Assembly: GCF_030272615.1 (NCBI RefSeq)
Contig: NC_081408.1
Coordinates: 403,799,389 to 403,863,388 of the forward strand
Reading direction: 5' to 3'
DNA from: Cryptomeria japonica
Taxonomy: Eukaryota; Streptophyta; Pinopsida; Cupressales; Cupressaceae
Length of the DNA stretch: 64,000 bases
The translations under genes were made by a program, and so were the position numbers. Positions 34,886-46,930 of this stretch are shown here, piece by piece (the first letter of the stretch is position 1; each line of letters opens with the position of its first letter). The notes beneath the pieces are model-generated. The model was not told where the DNA came from. It searched no databases and was given only the letters and a program-made list of their open reading frames with translations.

Positions 34886-35799
34886 TGATAGATCTGAAAA
34901 TTGATTGCATAAAGTTATCAATTTTGAGCTTAAATATTGGTTTCTCCAGTTTGGTTTACATCCTTTGTCCAGGTTTAGGGTTTATCAAAGTTTCATATGT
35001 TTTGTGAAGAAAACCCTAGCAATGATATTCTTTGTCGTTACCTTTTTCCCACATAAAGCCAAGGGTTGTTTACCATGGGCGGGGCCGTTTTATTTCCTAA
35101 GTATTAAGTGGTGGTCAACCGGTTTATGAAATATAATTTTCTATAGTTGCAAAAATTTTCCTATGATCAATCTCCCTTTAAATATTTGTTCCCACGCCCA
35201 TAATTTTCCTAAGTCCGAAAGTCCTAAGTATTTCGGCAAGTTGCTAAAGACAGAATGAATCCAACGGTCTGTGCTTCCCAATGGTCAAAAGTGCAAGGAT
35301 GATAAAGACTATGGCATTGCGATATTGTGCCACATGTCTTCAACAAAAAATGATAGGTTGGCAGTATAACCGGTCGAAGTATTGTTACCAATTCTCAGGT
35401 AGTAAAATTTGGTATACTAATAATCCCATCAGTTTGCATGTGTTCAAAATGAACGGCGATCTTATGTCCTGAGGTAAAAGGTGCTTGATTTTTAAATCTG
35501 GAGGAGTTAACGGGTATTGTGCGAAGCAGTAAAGTTTGAACAAAGCTAATGGCCCCCGTATCCCCACGATGGAAGTTGCAAGGAAGTTATAGACCATGAC
35601 ATCATGAGATGATGCCATGTGTCCCAGGTTGACCAAGAAGACTTACAGTGGGGCCGATGAAAGAGTCTGTAAAAAAAATGATATGGAACTCTTTAGTCAA
35701 GACTTGGTGGGTACACAGATACAGATGGAAGGTCAAATGTCGCATCGACAAACAATGATCGTTAGATTTGCCAAGTTGGGTAAGATTTGCGGTTGAGTT
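34886..35799 (+). repeat. Element G 5' LTR, part 1 (shared 680-bp repeat)
   Basis: Starts TGATAGATCTGAAAATTG. Bases 34886-35565 align with 62571-63263 with many substitutions and a few indels. The sequence is non-coding although short frames exist. It runs to the solo LTR at 35800. Confidence 0.55.
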
Positions 35800-36568
35800 T
35801 GTTAGGATTCCCAAAGATACTGAGAGGGGGGGTGAATCAATATCTAACTAGTTAATGGATTTTCTGAACTTATTAAATGAATTGCATTCCAAAACAGTGT
35901 ATCGGTAAACCAGAAATAATGCAGTAAATAAGATTAGGAAAAACAAAATAGAAAGCACACCATAACACAATATTTTTAATGAGGAAACCTGGTGTGGGAA
36001 AAACCTCGGTGGGATTTGTGACCCACAATATTCGCTCACAAGCCAATAAGTGAATATTACTAGTACAATAGGGGCCTGCACATGCAGGAAGGCCAACTAC
36101 CTAAAGCTCACTGCTTAAATACAAAAAGGGAAGTCTCGCTGACTTACAAAAGTAGATTATATAAATCAATGTCATGTACTACTTCGGATCAGCATCTGCT
36201 ATGCCAGGTTCAGTACTGGTTTAAGCTCTTGCAATAATCATAAACCTTATTCCATAATCTACCTTAATATTCACACATATTATCCATCTTGCATATTCCT
36301 ATTCCAAATGTTCTATAAGATCTCATACTTATATATGAGCCTTATTACAATTCACCTTGTCGTCTTACAAAAAGATTTTATAAATAAATACAAAATCTAA
36401 TAAACAAAATCTTGTTGAACAGGGTGTCGGTGAACATTTTTGCCGCTGTTGATGTCAGTGTCTGTGCCTATGCTGTTGTCTGCCGATGCCATAGGATTGT
36501 AAGGTTGCCATCAATGGCAATACCTTCAATCACCTACAATTTCTCATTGGAATGTGCAATTTCCAACA
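35800..36568 (-). mobile_element. Solo copia LTR with exact target-site duplication
   Basis: The minus strand begins TGTTGGAAATTGCACATTCC and ends AATCCTAACA; GAGTT flanks it on both sides (35795-35799 and 36569-36573). The copia signature GGAAACCTGGTGTGGGAAAA (35983-36002) and a G run with GTGAATCAATATC are present. Length 769 bp. Confidence 0.9.
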
Positions 36569-36573
36569 GAGTT

Positions 36574-38174
36574 TCAAAAATAAAATTAGGAGGGATCATA
36601 GAAGGCATTGGTCGTAGCTTGCATGGGAGAGGCAGAATGAACATGATATAGACATGTCCATTTAGGATTATTAGTGACTAGTTGGGAGATTTTGATGCCG
36701 ACCCAGTCTAGGAGAATTATTTTCAAATTTTCTATTGAGGAAAGGGCTGATTCGACAAGGCAAGGATGATATCTCAGAGATGTGAAAGGATTAGGATAAT
36801 CTTCCATTTCAAGTGTGATGGATCATGAGTTTTTTTATGAATTCAAAGATTTTCTTGTTGACAAAGATCCTAAAGCAGAAGAATGTACACCCATGGAAGA
36901 ATAAAATCAAGATAGAATCACTCGCATCAGATGAACCTTGACAGAAGAATACAGTGGATGTGATATGCATAAATTCTAGTGTCCATAGCTAGTGGATTGA
37001 ATTAAGAGCACCAAAGTGATGATGTTTCATAAATAGGCACTAACTGATGAAGTATTGTTCAACTATAAATACAACAAGGTGGTGATTAAATTGGTAGGAG
37101 AATATGAAACCTTTTCATTTTCTGAATGCAGTTTTTCTTTCTGCAAAGGGAATGATGTTTGGGCAAGCTTGTAGATGGAGTTGCAATGTACTCTCTGACA
37201 CTGGATGGATTTTTTCTCTCATGTGTGAGTATGTCTATTGCCAGAGGAGATGTGAAAGAGGGGAGGATTTTGAGATGGGGCGTGAAAGAATTTTCTTATG
37301 AAGAAAGGTCATGCATGGCACAGCCTCTATGTCTACTCTGTCACTGGATGGTAGGGGGTTCGAAGAGAGAGCCCACAGAGGAATGGAAAAGGAACATGTT
37401 TGGGTAGGGAGTGGTAGAAATACATCCATGTAGTTGCATGGAAGTTGCGACCCCTCCCCATCATATTATGTTTCCCCCCTAACTCCCCCTCCCACTGCCT
37501 CTAATCCTGGGCATGAAGGTTGAAGCTCCTCCTCTAGTTTAGAGGTGACTTTTCTTCTTGTCGAGATCTTGTTTCCTTTCCTAGAGGGGAAATGCTCAAT
37601 AGGACAAAAGCACAACATATCACACTCCATCCAAAGGTGTCAGAGTGATAATGTCATGGCTCAAACGGTTTTGCCTCTACCAATTTTCAGTTAAGAACAA
37701 TGATTCATAGGTGCCAGCACATGGACATGTAAAAAATTTTGTAACAGAATTGCATGCGGCCTTTTAGGGATAATTATTAAGAATTAATCTATTGTTAGCA
37801 TGTGTCTTCTGGCTGGAAGCTTCTTGCTCCCTTTATTATATAAGAAAGGAAATCATGGCTAGAAGAAGGGTTCAAATTTTGTGGGAAATGTCTTGTAGGT
37901 TCAGTTTTCTTGTTCCTTGGGTTTTTCCTAGTCTATTTCCAGTAGCAAGTCAAGGTGAAGCAAACAAGCTGTAAATATTTTATAGAGAAATGTTGTAGTG
38001 TCAAATTTTGTATAGGTTCTTGAAGGAGTTATATGTAAATTTTATCTTGTGATAGAGATAACATTTTGTTTAAAGAAAAACAGAATTCCAACCTTTTTCT
38101 CTCCATTGCATGATTCTATCATTTTTAAATGAAATCAATCAAGGGTTTATTTCATTTAGTGCATTGTTATGATT
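36574..38174 (+). repeat. Element G 5' LTR, part 2
   Basis: Continuation after the solo LTR. I see no real ORF; the open runs near 37104-37407 on both strands are short and unlike known proteins. A TATA-like TATTATATAAG lies at 37834-37844, a candidate LTR promoter, and AATGAAATCAATC near 38129 could serve as a polyadenylation signal. TGATT (38170-38174) is the left target-site copy of the TRIM. Confidence 0.4.
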
Positions 38175-38497
38175 TGTTAATTTTGTGGATCAGAATTAAA
38201 ATGTATCTTCTTCTATGTATTATCTATCATTGAATTGCTGTATAAATCTGATTGTCTTATTTTATGTTGCAGGAGAGGAGGAGCATTTTATTTCAATGTC
38301 CATTCTCACACATTTAATTTGGTATATGTAGTGGGATGGGTACGGTCAAGCGATGCCTTGACCGGCCATGTCTTTTGGACATGGCCGATCAAGACATCAC
38401 TTGATCATGCCCCCTCACGATAATAAATGTTTGAATGAGAGACTTCATTTATCTTTCATTCAATCATTTATCTTACCGAGTCTATCATGCATTAACA
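38175..38497 (-). repeat. TRIM 3' LTR
   Basis: Nearly the same as 50816-51138 (about 94 percent by eye). It contains a hairpin at 38357-38393: CTTGACCGGCCATGTC, a 5-base loop, then GACATGGCCGATCAAG, 16 pairs with one wobble. Confidence 0.9.
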
Positions 38498-38595
38498 CTC
38501 CCTCTTAGCAAGGTAAGATAAATGTAAAAGGTATTGGGAGCAATATTCATAAATTGTATGATGCTTATCTTGGGACCATAGTTTCAAGATGTGAA

Positions 38596-39036
38596 TTGCC
38601 TCTTTCGGCAATTCTATTCACAAACTCTTGGGTAGATTGCCTCTGTCGGTGATTCTATCCATAAGCTCTTGTGTGGATTGCCTCAGTCAGCGATTCTATC
38701 CATGAGCTCTCACATGGATTGCCTCAGTCAGCAATTCTATCCATGAGCTCTTACGTGGATTGCCTCAATCGGCGATTTTATCCATGAGCTCTTGTGTGGA
38801 TTTCCTCAATTGGCGATTCTATCCACAAGCTCTTACATGGATTGCCTCAGTCGGCGATTCTATCCACAAGCTCTTACGTGGATTGCCTCAGTCAGTGATT
38901 CTATCCATGAGCTCTTACGTGGATTGCCTCAGTCTATGATTCTATTCATGAGCTCTTGTGTGGATTGCTTATGTCGGCGATTCTATCCACAAGCTTCTAT
39001 GTGGATTTCCTCAGTCGGCGATTCTATCCACAATCT
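38596..39036 (+). repeat. 41-bp tandem repeat in TRIM, about 11 copies
   Basis: The unit starts TTGCCTCAGTCGGCGATTCT and ends CTCTTACGTGGA. Copies differ at one to six positions. The period is not a multiple of three, so the open run across it is not a gene. Confidence 0.95.
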
Positions 39037-39156
39037 TGAGTTATTGAAGATCGTCACCTTCCAATAACCTCAAAAATACAAGTGGAAATCATTTGGAAGT
39101 CGTCACTTCCTTATGATTTACACAGGGCCCATAAAATAATTATTAGTATTAATAAT

Positions 39157-40678
39157 TGTACGTTAGGAATTTGGAAATCATCACAAGCATTATAAATATT
39201 AATCTAGCCCAATCACGAAAGCTTAAAAGTAATGATCTATCCTAAACACACTCAATAGAGACATGAAAATTGAAACATTCAAAAAGATTATGCAAACCAG
39301 ATGTAGATCTAAATGCTTCCTTCATGCGGCTCCATTGTTCTTCTTTCTTCTCCAAATAGTTTTGTTGTGGATCTCACCTTCAAGTGCATAAACCTAATGT
39401 GAAAGCAAGATTGACATTGGCACAAGAATACTCAAAGCGTGATTTGACAAAGTGATTAGAAATTCAATAGTCTGATTAGGGATCAAGAATCAAGGGGATT
39501 GATTGAAGAAATTCATCCAATTTATAGATAAATTGGAGAAAAGACAAGGTTAGCATGATTCAATTCAAATGGAAATTGCAAATCAATTATGTCAATTATG
39601 ACATATTTATGACAAATTATGCACCTTCTATGCAAAATTTGTTGATTGATGATTTATGACAATTTATGACAAATTTCTATGTCAAAAATTGATTGATTGT
39701 CAATTATGACAAATTTCTATGTCATTTCCATGAATTTAGGAGAGAAATAGGAGGAAATTGAAATTAGGAATTAGAAAATTAGGAAATTAGAGAATTAAGA
39801 ATTTAGAAATTAGGTAAATTAATTAATAATTTATCATTTATTAATTAATTCACAAAGAGGAATAATTAGCCAATTAAATGAACATTTAATTGTAATGAGA
39901 AGACTTAGGATAAATAAATAATTTATCAATCCTAAAGGAAGAAATGACACACAAGGTTAAATGATTAAATCATGAAACCCTAGAAGATGAATTAGCAATG
40001 CGGGAATGACAATTAGGTCTTGATTGAAGATAATTGATATCGATCATGATTTTGAATTGACAAAGGACCAATGTGATAAATGATTTGATTGATAAAATGC
40101 ACCAATTGACGAGGAACAATGACAAATTGATCCAAATTGACACGATTGAGAAGGACGACGATCGATGACAAATCAATCGTGAAATGACAAGATTGACAAA
40201 AAGACAAGGATTGATGACAAAATAGATTGCAAAATGACAATATTGAAAATGACCACGATCGATGACAAATCGATCGCAAAATGACAAGATCGAACATGAC
40301 AACGACAGATGACAAATCGATCGCAAAATGACAAGATTGACAAGAGGACAATGATCGATGACAAATCGATCACAAGATTGACAGGAGGACAAAACCCTAA
40401 TTAGGATTAACGATGTCCAAAATGATGACAAATGAGCATGCACATTGATGTGACAGGATAAAATCGATCAAAATCATGATTGGATAGTGTTGTCGACAAG
40501 ACCAAATTTGAGAGCGAGACAACTGAAGAATGTAGAAGAATGACTCGATGCTCGCAAATGATAAAGACCAAGTGCATGACATAGGAGAAATGTTAATGCG
40601 ACGCAAAAACCTAAATGAGGCAATGCGCAAATGTTAAAGTATGACTCGGCAAGCGTTGACCATTTTTAGGTGTCTACA
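39157..40678 (-). repeat. Element E 3' LTR
   Basis: On the minus strand it begins TGTAGACACCTAAAAATGGT and ends CCTAACGTACA. It includes a decayed minisatellite (40135-40385) built on GATGACAAATCGATCGC and AAAATGACAAGATTGACA, with palindromes such as CGATCGAT-GACAA-ATCGATCG (40256-40276), and AT-rich runs near 39800-39850. Confidence 0.9.
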
Positions 40679-40697
40679 TTTTGCCCCTCTTTGAGAC
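40679..40697 (-). promoter_or_regulatory. Polypurine tract of element E
   Basis: The minus strand reads GTCTCAAAGAGGGGCAAAA immediately before the LTR start, essentially the same as in element A. Confidence 0.85.
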
Positions 40698-42806
40698 AAT
40701 GCGATTCTAAGCATTGTTTCAAAGAAAAATAATGAAAATTCCCCAGACAATAATAATGACATATGCATGCCCCCTCGAGGAATTGGCCGGAAACATGCAG
40801 AAAAGAGGCCAATTGATCGATAAAAATGATAGGATCGAACGGACTGACAATCGGATACCGGATGCGTGAAGGACAAGAAATTAACGACACAAAAGACTGT
40901 GACCAACATAAGATGGAGAGGGTGCACGTCCATCTATGCACTGACAAAGATCCATAAATGAGACCAAGAGAGGGAAAATTGCTCATTTGCACTAGACAAA
41001 GAGGAGGATTTGTTGCTTTGGACAAGGACACTTGCAGAGAGATGGCAAACATTCCAATGGCAGATCACCTCAGGGAACGTGTATGCACATACAGATGACC
41101 GGACGACGCAGGAGCAGCGGTATGGATCTCAAAAACCCATGTTTTCAATTTCATGAATTTTGATTGCTTGCGGGACATTGCAAGGCCCACAGGGGATGCA
41201 GAAACTGACTTCTGCGCTTGTGTAGTGTCTTCTATGCTTGTGCAGGGTCTTCTGCACTTGTGTAAGGTCTTTTGCACTTGTGTATGGTACACAGGCACAG
41301 GTTATGTGACACAGGTGCAGGTTACATGACACAGGCACAGGAGTCATCACACAGGCGCAGTTGTGCATTGGGAACCCTAGATTGGTCAAAAATGGCATGC
41401 AAATGATCCGAAAAGGGGGGATAAGGGTAGGATAGGTCAGAGTAGATGAAAAACACCCTGATATGGACATGAAAATGAGGAAATGCAACTCATAGGAGCA
41501 AACCCTAAAACTGACAAAATGTGCCCCAATTGTGATGCAGAGTCGACAATGTCCATTGATCACACGGGAGAACCGACCTGACTACTTCATGTTATGACAT
41601 AGACTCAAAAGCACAGACAGAGATACAATAGCAGGACTTGGGATAGGAGGGACATCATACTTGAGACATGGCAGGGATGAGGAGGATTGAGGGAGCACCC
41701 AGTGACAGAGGTACATGCTCCTTATGACAGACAGTGGACATTATGTAGTTTGATATTTTGTAGTCAGCCTGCGGGCCATACTTAGGACAGACAGTCCAAT
41801 TTTGTACTCCGATATTATGATGATATATGATATGATATGCCTCGATATGATGGGATGCAATGTGTTATGACATATGTTATTTTCCATGTATGGATGACTT
41901 ATGCACTGTTGATATACCATTGTGGAACATGTATGAATGTATATTTTTTTATGTGTTTTTTTTTTTTTTGATGCATTGATAATATGAAATGGATAAAATG
42001 CGTGATGTAATGCATGATGTAATGCAAATGTACTAACCGAATGGATGCAGGATGCAACATATGTGTGCAGGGAAATCGGATCACTAGACCGAACTGACTA
42101 TCCGAACTGACAGAAGAAATGTTAGTAAGAAGAAAATGAGACAAGAGGACAGTGAGAGACGAAGAAAAACTTGCTTTCAGTAATGCACTTTGTAGGTGAG
42201 AACCTTTATTTTAATATAGCAAAATGGATGCGTAGCATCGTGGCATTGAAGGCCAGAGCTGAAATGCAACCCTTTTTGCAATAGACACATCGCAGACAAA
42301 AAGCAATCACAACAAAAAAAAATGAAAGGGACCATGAACCATCCCGGTCACTCTAAATCACTCAGTGACATCATCGAGCAACATAGGAACATGATCGAAG
42401 ATAAATCAATAAAAGATAAGATGCACAAATTCAAACAAATCAAACAAATATCTTGATCTTCATTGTCAAAAGTTGAAAGTGCAGATAAGATGATCATGCT
42501 GTCTGGTTTCAGGACATGCGGTACCCCGTCTAAGACAGGACACAGTCTAGTTTCGAGTATACCACACCCTGTATAAGACCCATGATAGCAGAGACAAGGA
42601 CAAATGATTTTGAGGTTGATTGATATGACAATTCGGATCAGTTTGAATGTCTGGTTTGCTTGAAAAGGTTCATCTATTTAAGCATGATTTCATTAAAGCA
42701 CAGTGTTGGATTGCGAGTCGTTGGATGTATGCTTAGTGATGTGTCTTATGCACAAAAGGGATCATTGATTGCAAAATGCTTGTTTTTTGGATTTTAATGT
42801 TTTGAA
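40698..42806 (-). other. Element E 3' non-coding region with inverted 20-bp arrays
   Basis: No gene. At 41208-41287 four 20-bp units of the type TTCTGCACTTGTGTAAGG are followed at 41288-41368 by four units in the opposite sense of the type ACACAGGTGCAGGTTACATG, which would fold on themselves. A homologous array lies at the other end of the element. The rest shows runs of AGGACAGTG, TGATGTAATGC and GATATGAT-like words without recognised function. Confidence 0.65.
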
Positions 42807-42819
42807 ATGTTTTTGTTCA

Positions 42820-43110
42820 TTTTTTCAGGACTTTTATATGACTTTTTAGAGATTTTTTCAGGACATTATTTGTTTTTTTTGGATTATTCTCAGGACATTT
42901 TTCCATTTTTTTTTGAATTATTTCAAGACGTTTTTCAAATTTTTTTGAATTATTTCAGGACATTTTGCAATTTTTTAGAGATTTTTTTAGGACATTTTTC
43001 ATTTTTTTATGATTTTTTATGGATAATTTTCAATTTTTATGATTTTTTCAGGACATTTTTCAATTTTTATGATCTTTTTCAGGACATTTTTCCAATTTTT
43101 AAGAGATTTT
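42820..43110 (-). repeat. T-rich (A-rich on the element's sense strand) tandem repeat
   Basis: TTTTTTCAGGACATTTTTC recurs about nine times with spacing of 30 bases or so. It gives a Phe-rich open run on the plus strand that is not a gene. It lies downstream of the E ORF, as the A-rich repeats in element A lie downstream of pol. Confidence 0.85.
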
Positions 43111-43765
43111 TGCCCCTAGTGTCTAGCAAGGCAAGGAATATGATAGGTGAATAAATAGGCTTGCTGAAATGTTGGTGGATAGAGGGAAGACAAAGGCCTT
43201 TTATTATGGAGACAATATGGATGCAATTTCCAAGGGCTATTGCGTGATGGGACAAGAGACTGGATATGACAATGTAAAGCAGGAATATGGCATGAGGGAC
43301 ATGTCAAGAGGTTTTTGAAACCATGTTTAAATTTTGCATCCTTATGTCATATCAAGATCAAGGAATGAAAAAGAGTGTATGGATAGTGATAAGATATGGA
43401 TAGGATAAGAAAGACCAAGAATGGATAAGGGACATGGACTAAAGGTTGGGATAGGCTAAGCGATAGTGGCAGAGAGTTGCAATAAGATAGGGAATATGGA
43501 TGAAAGGTTGTAATAAGCAAATGGATAAAGACCAAAAGCTATGATAGACTAAAAGCTGCAAACTAGATGCATGATGCTCATGACGATCCTCAGCCTTGTC
43601 AAGATCAAAGGTGGAAAGAGGAAATTGGACATGAGGGACAATAGGATATGAAGGGGTATGACATGGGTTCGATAGGATAATGGAACAATGAAGGACAAAA
43701 GGATATGATAGGATAAAACCTGCCCCCAAGTGTAGTGTGCAAGAAGTTCACAGATTACACATGAT

Positions 43766-43827
43766 GCCTATTTGCCAGGTTTTCATCATGGTACTTGCCC
43801 AAAGTGCCTGTTTGCCAGGTTTTCACC
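43766..43827 (-). promoter_or_regulatory. Duplicated Tat 3' motif in element E
   Basis: GCCTGTTTGCCAGGTTTTC (43806-43824), with a variant 40 bases away (43766-43787), is the reverse complement of GAAAACCTGGCAAACAGGC found in element A at 6445. Its role is unknown; conservation suggests an RNA signal used in replication or packaging. Confidence 0.6.
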
Positions 43828-44080
43828 AGTGGACGAATTATTTCTGCTTTACTTTTTTTCTTTTTTCTTTTTCATTTTGACTTTTTTTTTCAATTTTTAT
43901 CTTTTCTTTTTTTACTTTTTCAATAGAAGATGGACACATGATAGGGGATGGAAGAAGGACTCAAGTGTCTTTTTGTTTGGATAGTAGCCTTGAAAAAAAT
44001 GGACTATGACCTTTAAAAGTATGCTCAAAGACGTTGGTAGGATAAGGACATGGAAAAAGAGATGAAACTAAGGCAAGGAT

Positions 44081-46930
44081 TTATGTAAAGGATTGGATCA
44101 AAGGGATGGAAGGATGGAAAATATGCATTGGATAATGGATAGGGTATTGGAAGAATTGGGCTTTGGTGGATGGAAATGAAGGCAAGATCCGCATTGGCAC
44201 ACACCTTGAGGGGTGATGGACTGATGGAGGAAAGATGTATTTTGGATATTGAGATTGTGATGAAGGAAAGGCTATGGATTTTGGGACATAAGGGCCCAAA
44301 ATGGATGAAGAAGGTGGTGGATGAATAGACTTGGAAGGTTTGGATGGATGAATAGCAACTTTGGATGCCAAGTTGGATTTTTCTTTTTGTGCTTCAAGAA
44401 GCTGCTTTGGGATCCACATGGTTTTTTATTTTTCATGCTTTTGTGGTTCCTTGGAGTGCATTGCTTGCACAAGGGATTTAGGAACCCATATATATTTTGA
44501 CTTTACTATATTTTGCTCAGTGGGCCTTTGTGGCCTTTTGGATATTTCTTTTTCTTTATAGATCATATTGTTCTTTGTTTTGACATGTCGATTATATTGG
44601 ACATGTTGATCCTTGAATACATGTGGATTTTTAGACTTATGAATTTTATACTTGGCATCCAAATTGCTTGGAGGGGGAAAGGAATGTCGGTGTGGATGGG
44701 AATGATATGGAGGCCTATGGGATGGATGGAAGGTTCTCCAAGATGTGTGCCTTTGCTGATGTTGCATAGGAGATGGAGGGATATAGGGACCTAGAATGGA
44801 TGGAAGTGATGATGGGGAAGGTGGACATTTGGATTTTGACTTTGAAGGGATACCGTTTTGAGAGTGAGTTGTGTAGACATGACCCTTAAGATCTTCTTTG
44901 ATATGGAGGGGTTCTTTCTCATGAAGGTCTACTCCTTTTCCTTTATGAATATCTTGACTTGTAGGATACTCTTTTCTTTGGGAAGAAGACGTGAGTCCAT
45001 TATGAGGTGGATATGATATGAGAGAAATAATGAGATCTTGAAGTGGATCAGATTGCACCAAATTGGAAGAACCCATTATGCATGTCGAGGGTTCATGAAC
45101 ATCTTGCACTGACATGTTAGAATCATGAGGGGGATTAGGATCATGAGGGGGACTAGGATTGTGTAGTGGACATGGTTCAATGATAGGCTCTTCAAGAGAT
45201 GGAATGGGAGAAATAATAGGATCATCAAAAGAAATGTGATCTTGGAGTGTATATGGAGCATTAGGACAAGGAGATGGAGGAACAAGTGGATCTTGTGGAG
45301 ATTCTGAAGGAATAATTTGATCTTGACAAGGAGGAAGATCATTGGAATCCTCTTTAAAGGTGCTTTGCTCTTGACTTTCAATGGGATCATTATAAAGGAT
45401 GGAAAGGATATCTTGATCTTTCTCAGGAAGTGGAATGTCAATGGGATTTGAAAGGACATTTTTATCATGACATGGAGTGGGATCATTTGGGATTGAATGG
45501 ACTGGGATATCTTGATCTTTCTTGGGGAATGGAGTGTCAATAGGACTTTGGATAGGATGGACAAGAATAGGGGAATCATCGTGAGTGTCTGGGAACATGG
45601 GGTCTTGGTCAACAATTGGATGGGATGATAAGGTTTCAGGATCTTGATCTTGATTTTCTTTAGGACTCATTTCTTCATGCTCTAAATTATCCTCTTGACG
45701 TGGGGTTAGACTTTGGATATGCATGGGGGATTCTGACAAGGAACCAATGTTTTGGCATGAAGGAAATGCACTTTGAACATTTGTGATGGATTCTAGCAAG
45801 GAATCAATGCTTGAACATGAGGAAGAGGGACTTCGAATGGGGTCCTCTAAAATAGGTAATGGGAATAAAGTGCATGGTGGCATTGGGTCTTGTATTTCTG
45901 AAACATGACAAGGATGTGCATCATGAATTGGATTATCTTGGCAATCAATTATGGATAGCTCTTGGATAATTGCATCCTTGGGTGTATTGTTTGATGAGGA
46001 CAATATAGAAGGTTCTTGGGAAACTTCTAAAGGTGTAGGGATAGATGCCACTGGAGAGTCAATTTGCTTGCGAGGGGATGAGGCATTGCTAGACATAAGT
46101 GTATTATCTTGATCTTCCTCAAAGAACTCACTTGGTAGTTTCCTTAAGATCATTGCAATAAAGCCACCTTTCTTTCGAGGTTTTGACATAGTTGTATCTG
46201 GAATTTGAACTTGTTTGGCAAGGAGTTGGTTCTGATCTGATGTCATGTTTTGATATTGGACTTGGTTCAATTGTTCCAACATGTTTGAAACTTGGGTTGG
46301 TGTGTGTTGCAACCTTTATTTTTGAATGTTTGGTTGCGGTTGTTGACATTGATATTCCACCATTGATTGAACCATTTGTTGACATTGTATAGTTGGTTGG
46401 ACATATTGTTGAAATTGGACCATTGGTAGTATTGGTTGTATATGTTGGACCATTGGTTGTGTCTGTTGGAAATGTTCGAATTGTTGAACAATTGGTTGTG
46501 ATGGTTGAAAATCTGATTGATAGTAAACACCTTCTTGTTCTTGTTGTGGAGGCACATAATGGTAAAATTGATGTTGTCTCTTTTCTTGAAATTGTTTCAT
46601 CATCTCTATTTGTGACAGGAGAACTGGTATGTCTGATCGTTCAAGAAGAGATCTTACATCAATTGGCTCAATCTTTGGATTTTGACCTGGAAATTTTTGA
46701 AACATTTTGGACATTTGTGATCTATTCTTCTCAATGTTTTTCACTCTTTGTTCCAATATCTCATTTTCTTGAGCTAGTTTCTCCTCTAGTTTTTGTATTT
46801 GGACATTTACATCATCATGATAAGTTTGATCCAAGTTCTGAGACATGTAGAGATTGGATTGACATAATTGATTTCTCAATTGTGATGGCATGACTTCATA
46901 AGAAGGTTGAGACCTCATTTCAACAAACAT
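44081..46930 (-). CDS. Element E ORF: about 950-codon unknown protein with two in-frame stops
   Basis: One frame runs from ATG 46930-46928 to 44081 with TAA at 46318-46316 and 44428-44426 only. Regions in order: coiled coil (VQIQKLEEKLAQENEILEQR, about residues 65-95); Gln-rich stretch ending at the first stop; short basic block KPRKKGGFIAMILRKLPSEF; a long Pro/Asp/Ser-rich disordered region with repeats of PHDPNPPHDSN and DIPLPEKDQDI type; a His/Pro/Lys-rich basic tail ending YIWVPKSLVQAM. After the second stop the tail is repeated in diverged form (MWIPKQLLEAQ, SSSILGPYVP). No enzyme or zinc-finger motif. A structural, Gag-like or RNA-binding role is conceivable; I do not recognise the family. 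Confidence 0.6.

Noticed and set aside
34905-35129. Possible small gene conserved between 34.9 kb and 62.6 kb
   Set aside because: The two copies do not keep a common frame (stops and indels differ), so conservation is of DNA, as expected for an LTR.
37104-37407. Overlapping open frames possibly belonging to a host gene
   Set aside because: No codon-bias, motif or intron evidence, and the stretch falls inside the inferred long LTR.
38596-39036. CRISPR-like regular repeats
   Set aside because: The 41-bp units are contiguous without unique spacers and the genome is a plant's.
38792-39067. Open frame of 91 codons with repeated peptide
   Set aside because: Produced by the 41-bp tandem array read in three successive frames; not a gene.
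39970-40443. 157-codon open frame on the minus strand, repeated at 49819-50292
   Set aside because: Lies wholly inside the E LTR and reflects the minisatellite there; presence twice is due to the LTR pair.
42807-43154. Phe-rich 115-codon frame
   Set aside because: Translation of a T-rich tandem repeat antisense to element E.
46393-46893. 166-codon open frame on the plus strand
   Set aside because: It is the mirror of the Gln-rich part of the E ORF on the minus strand; no independent motif.
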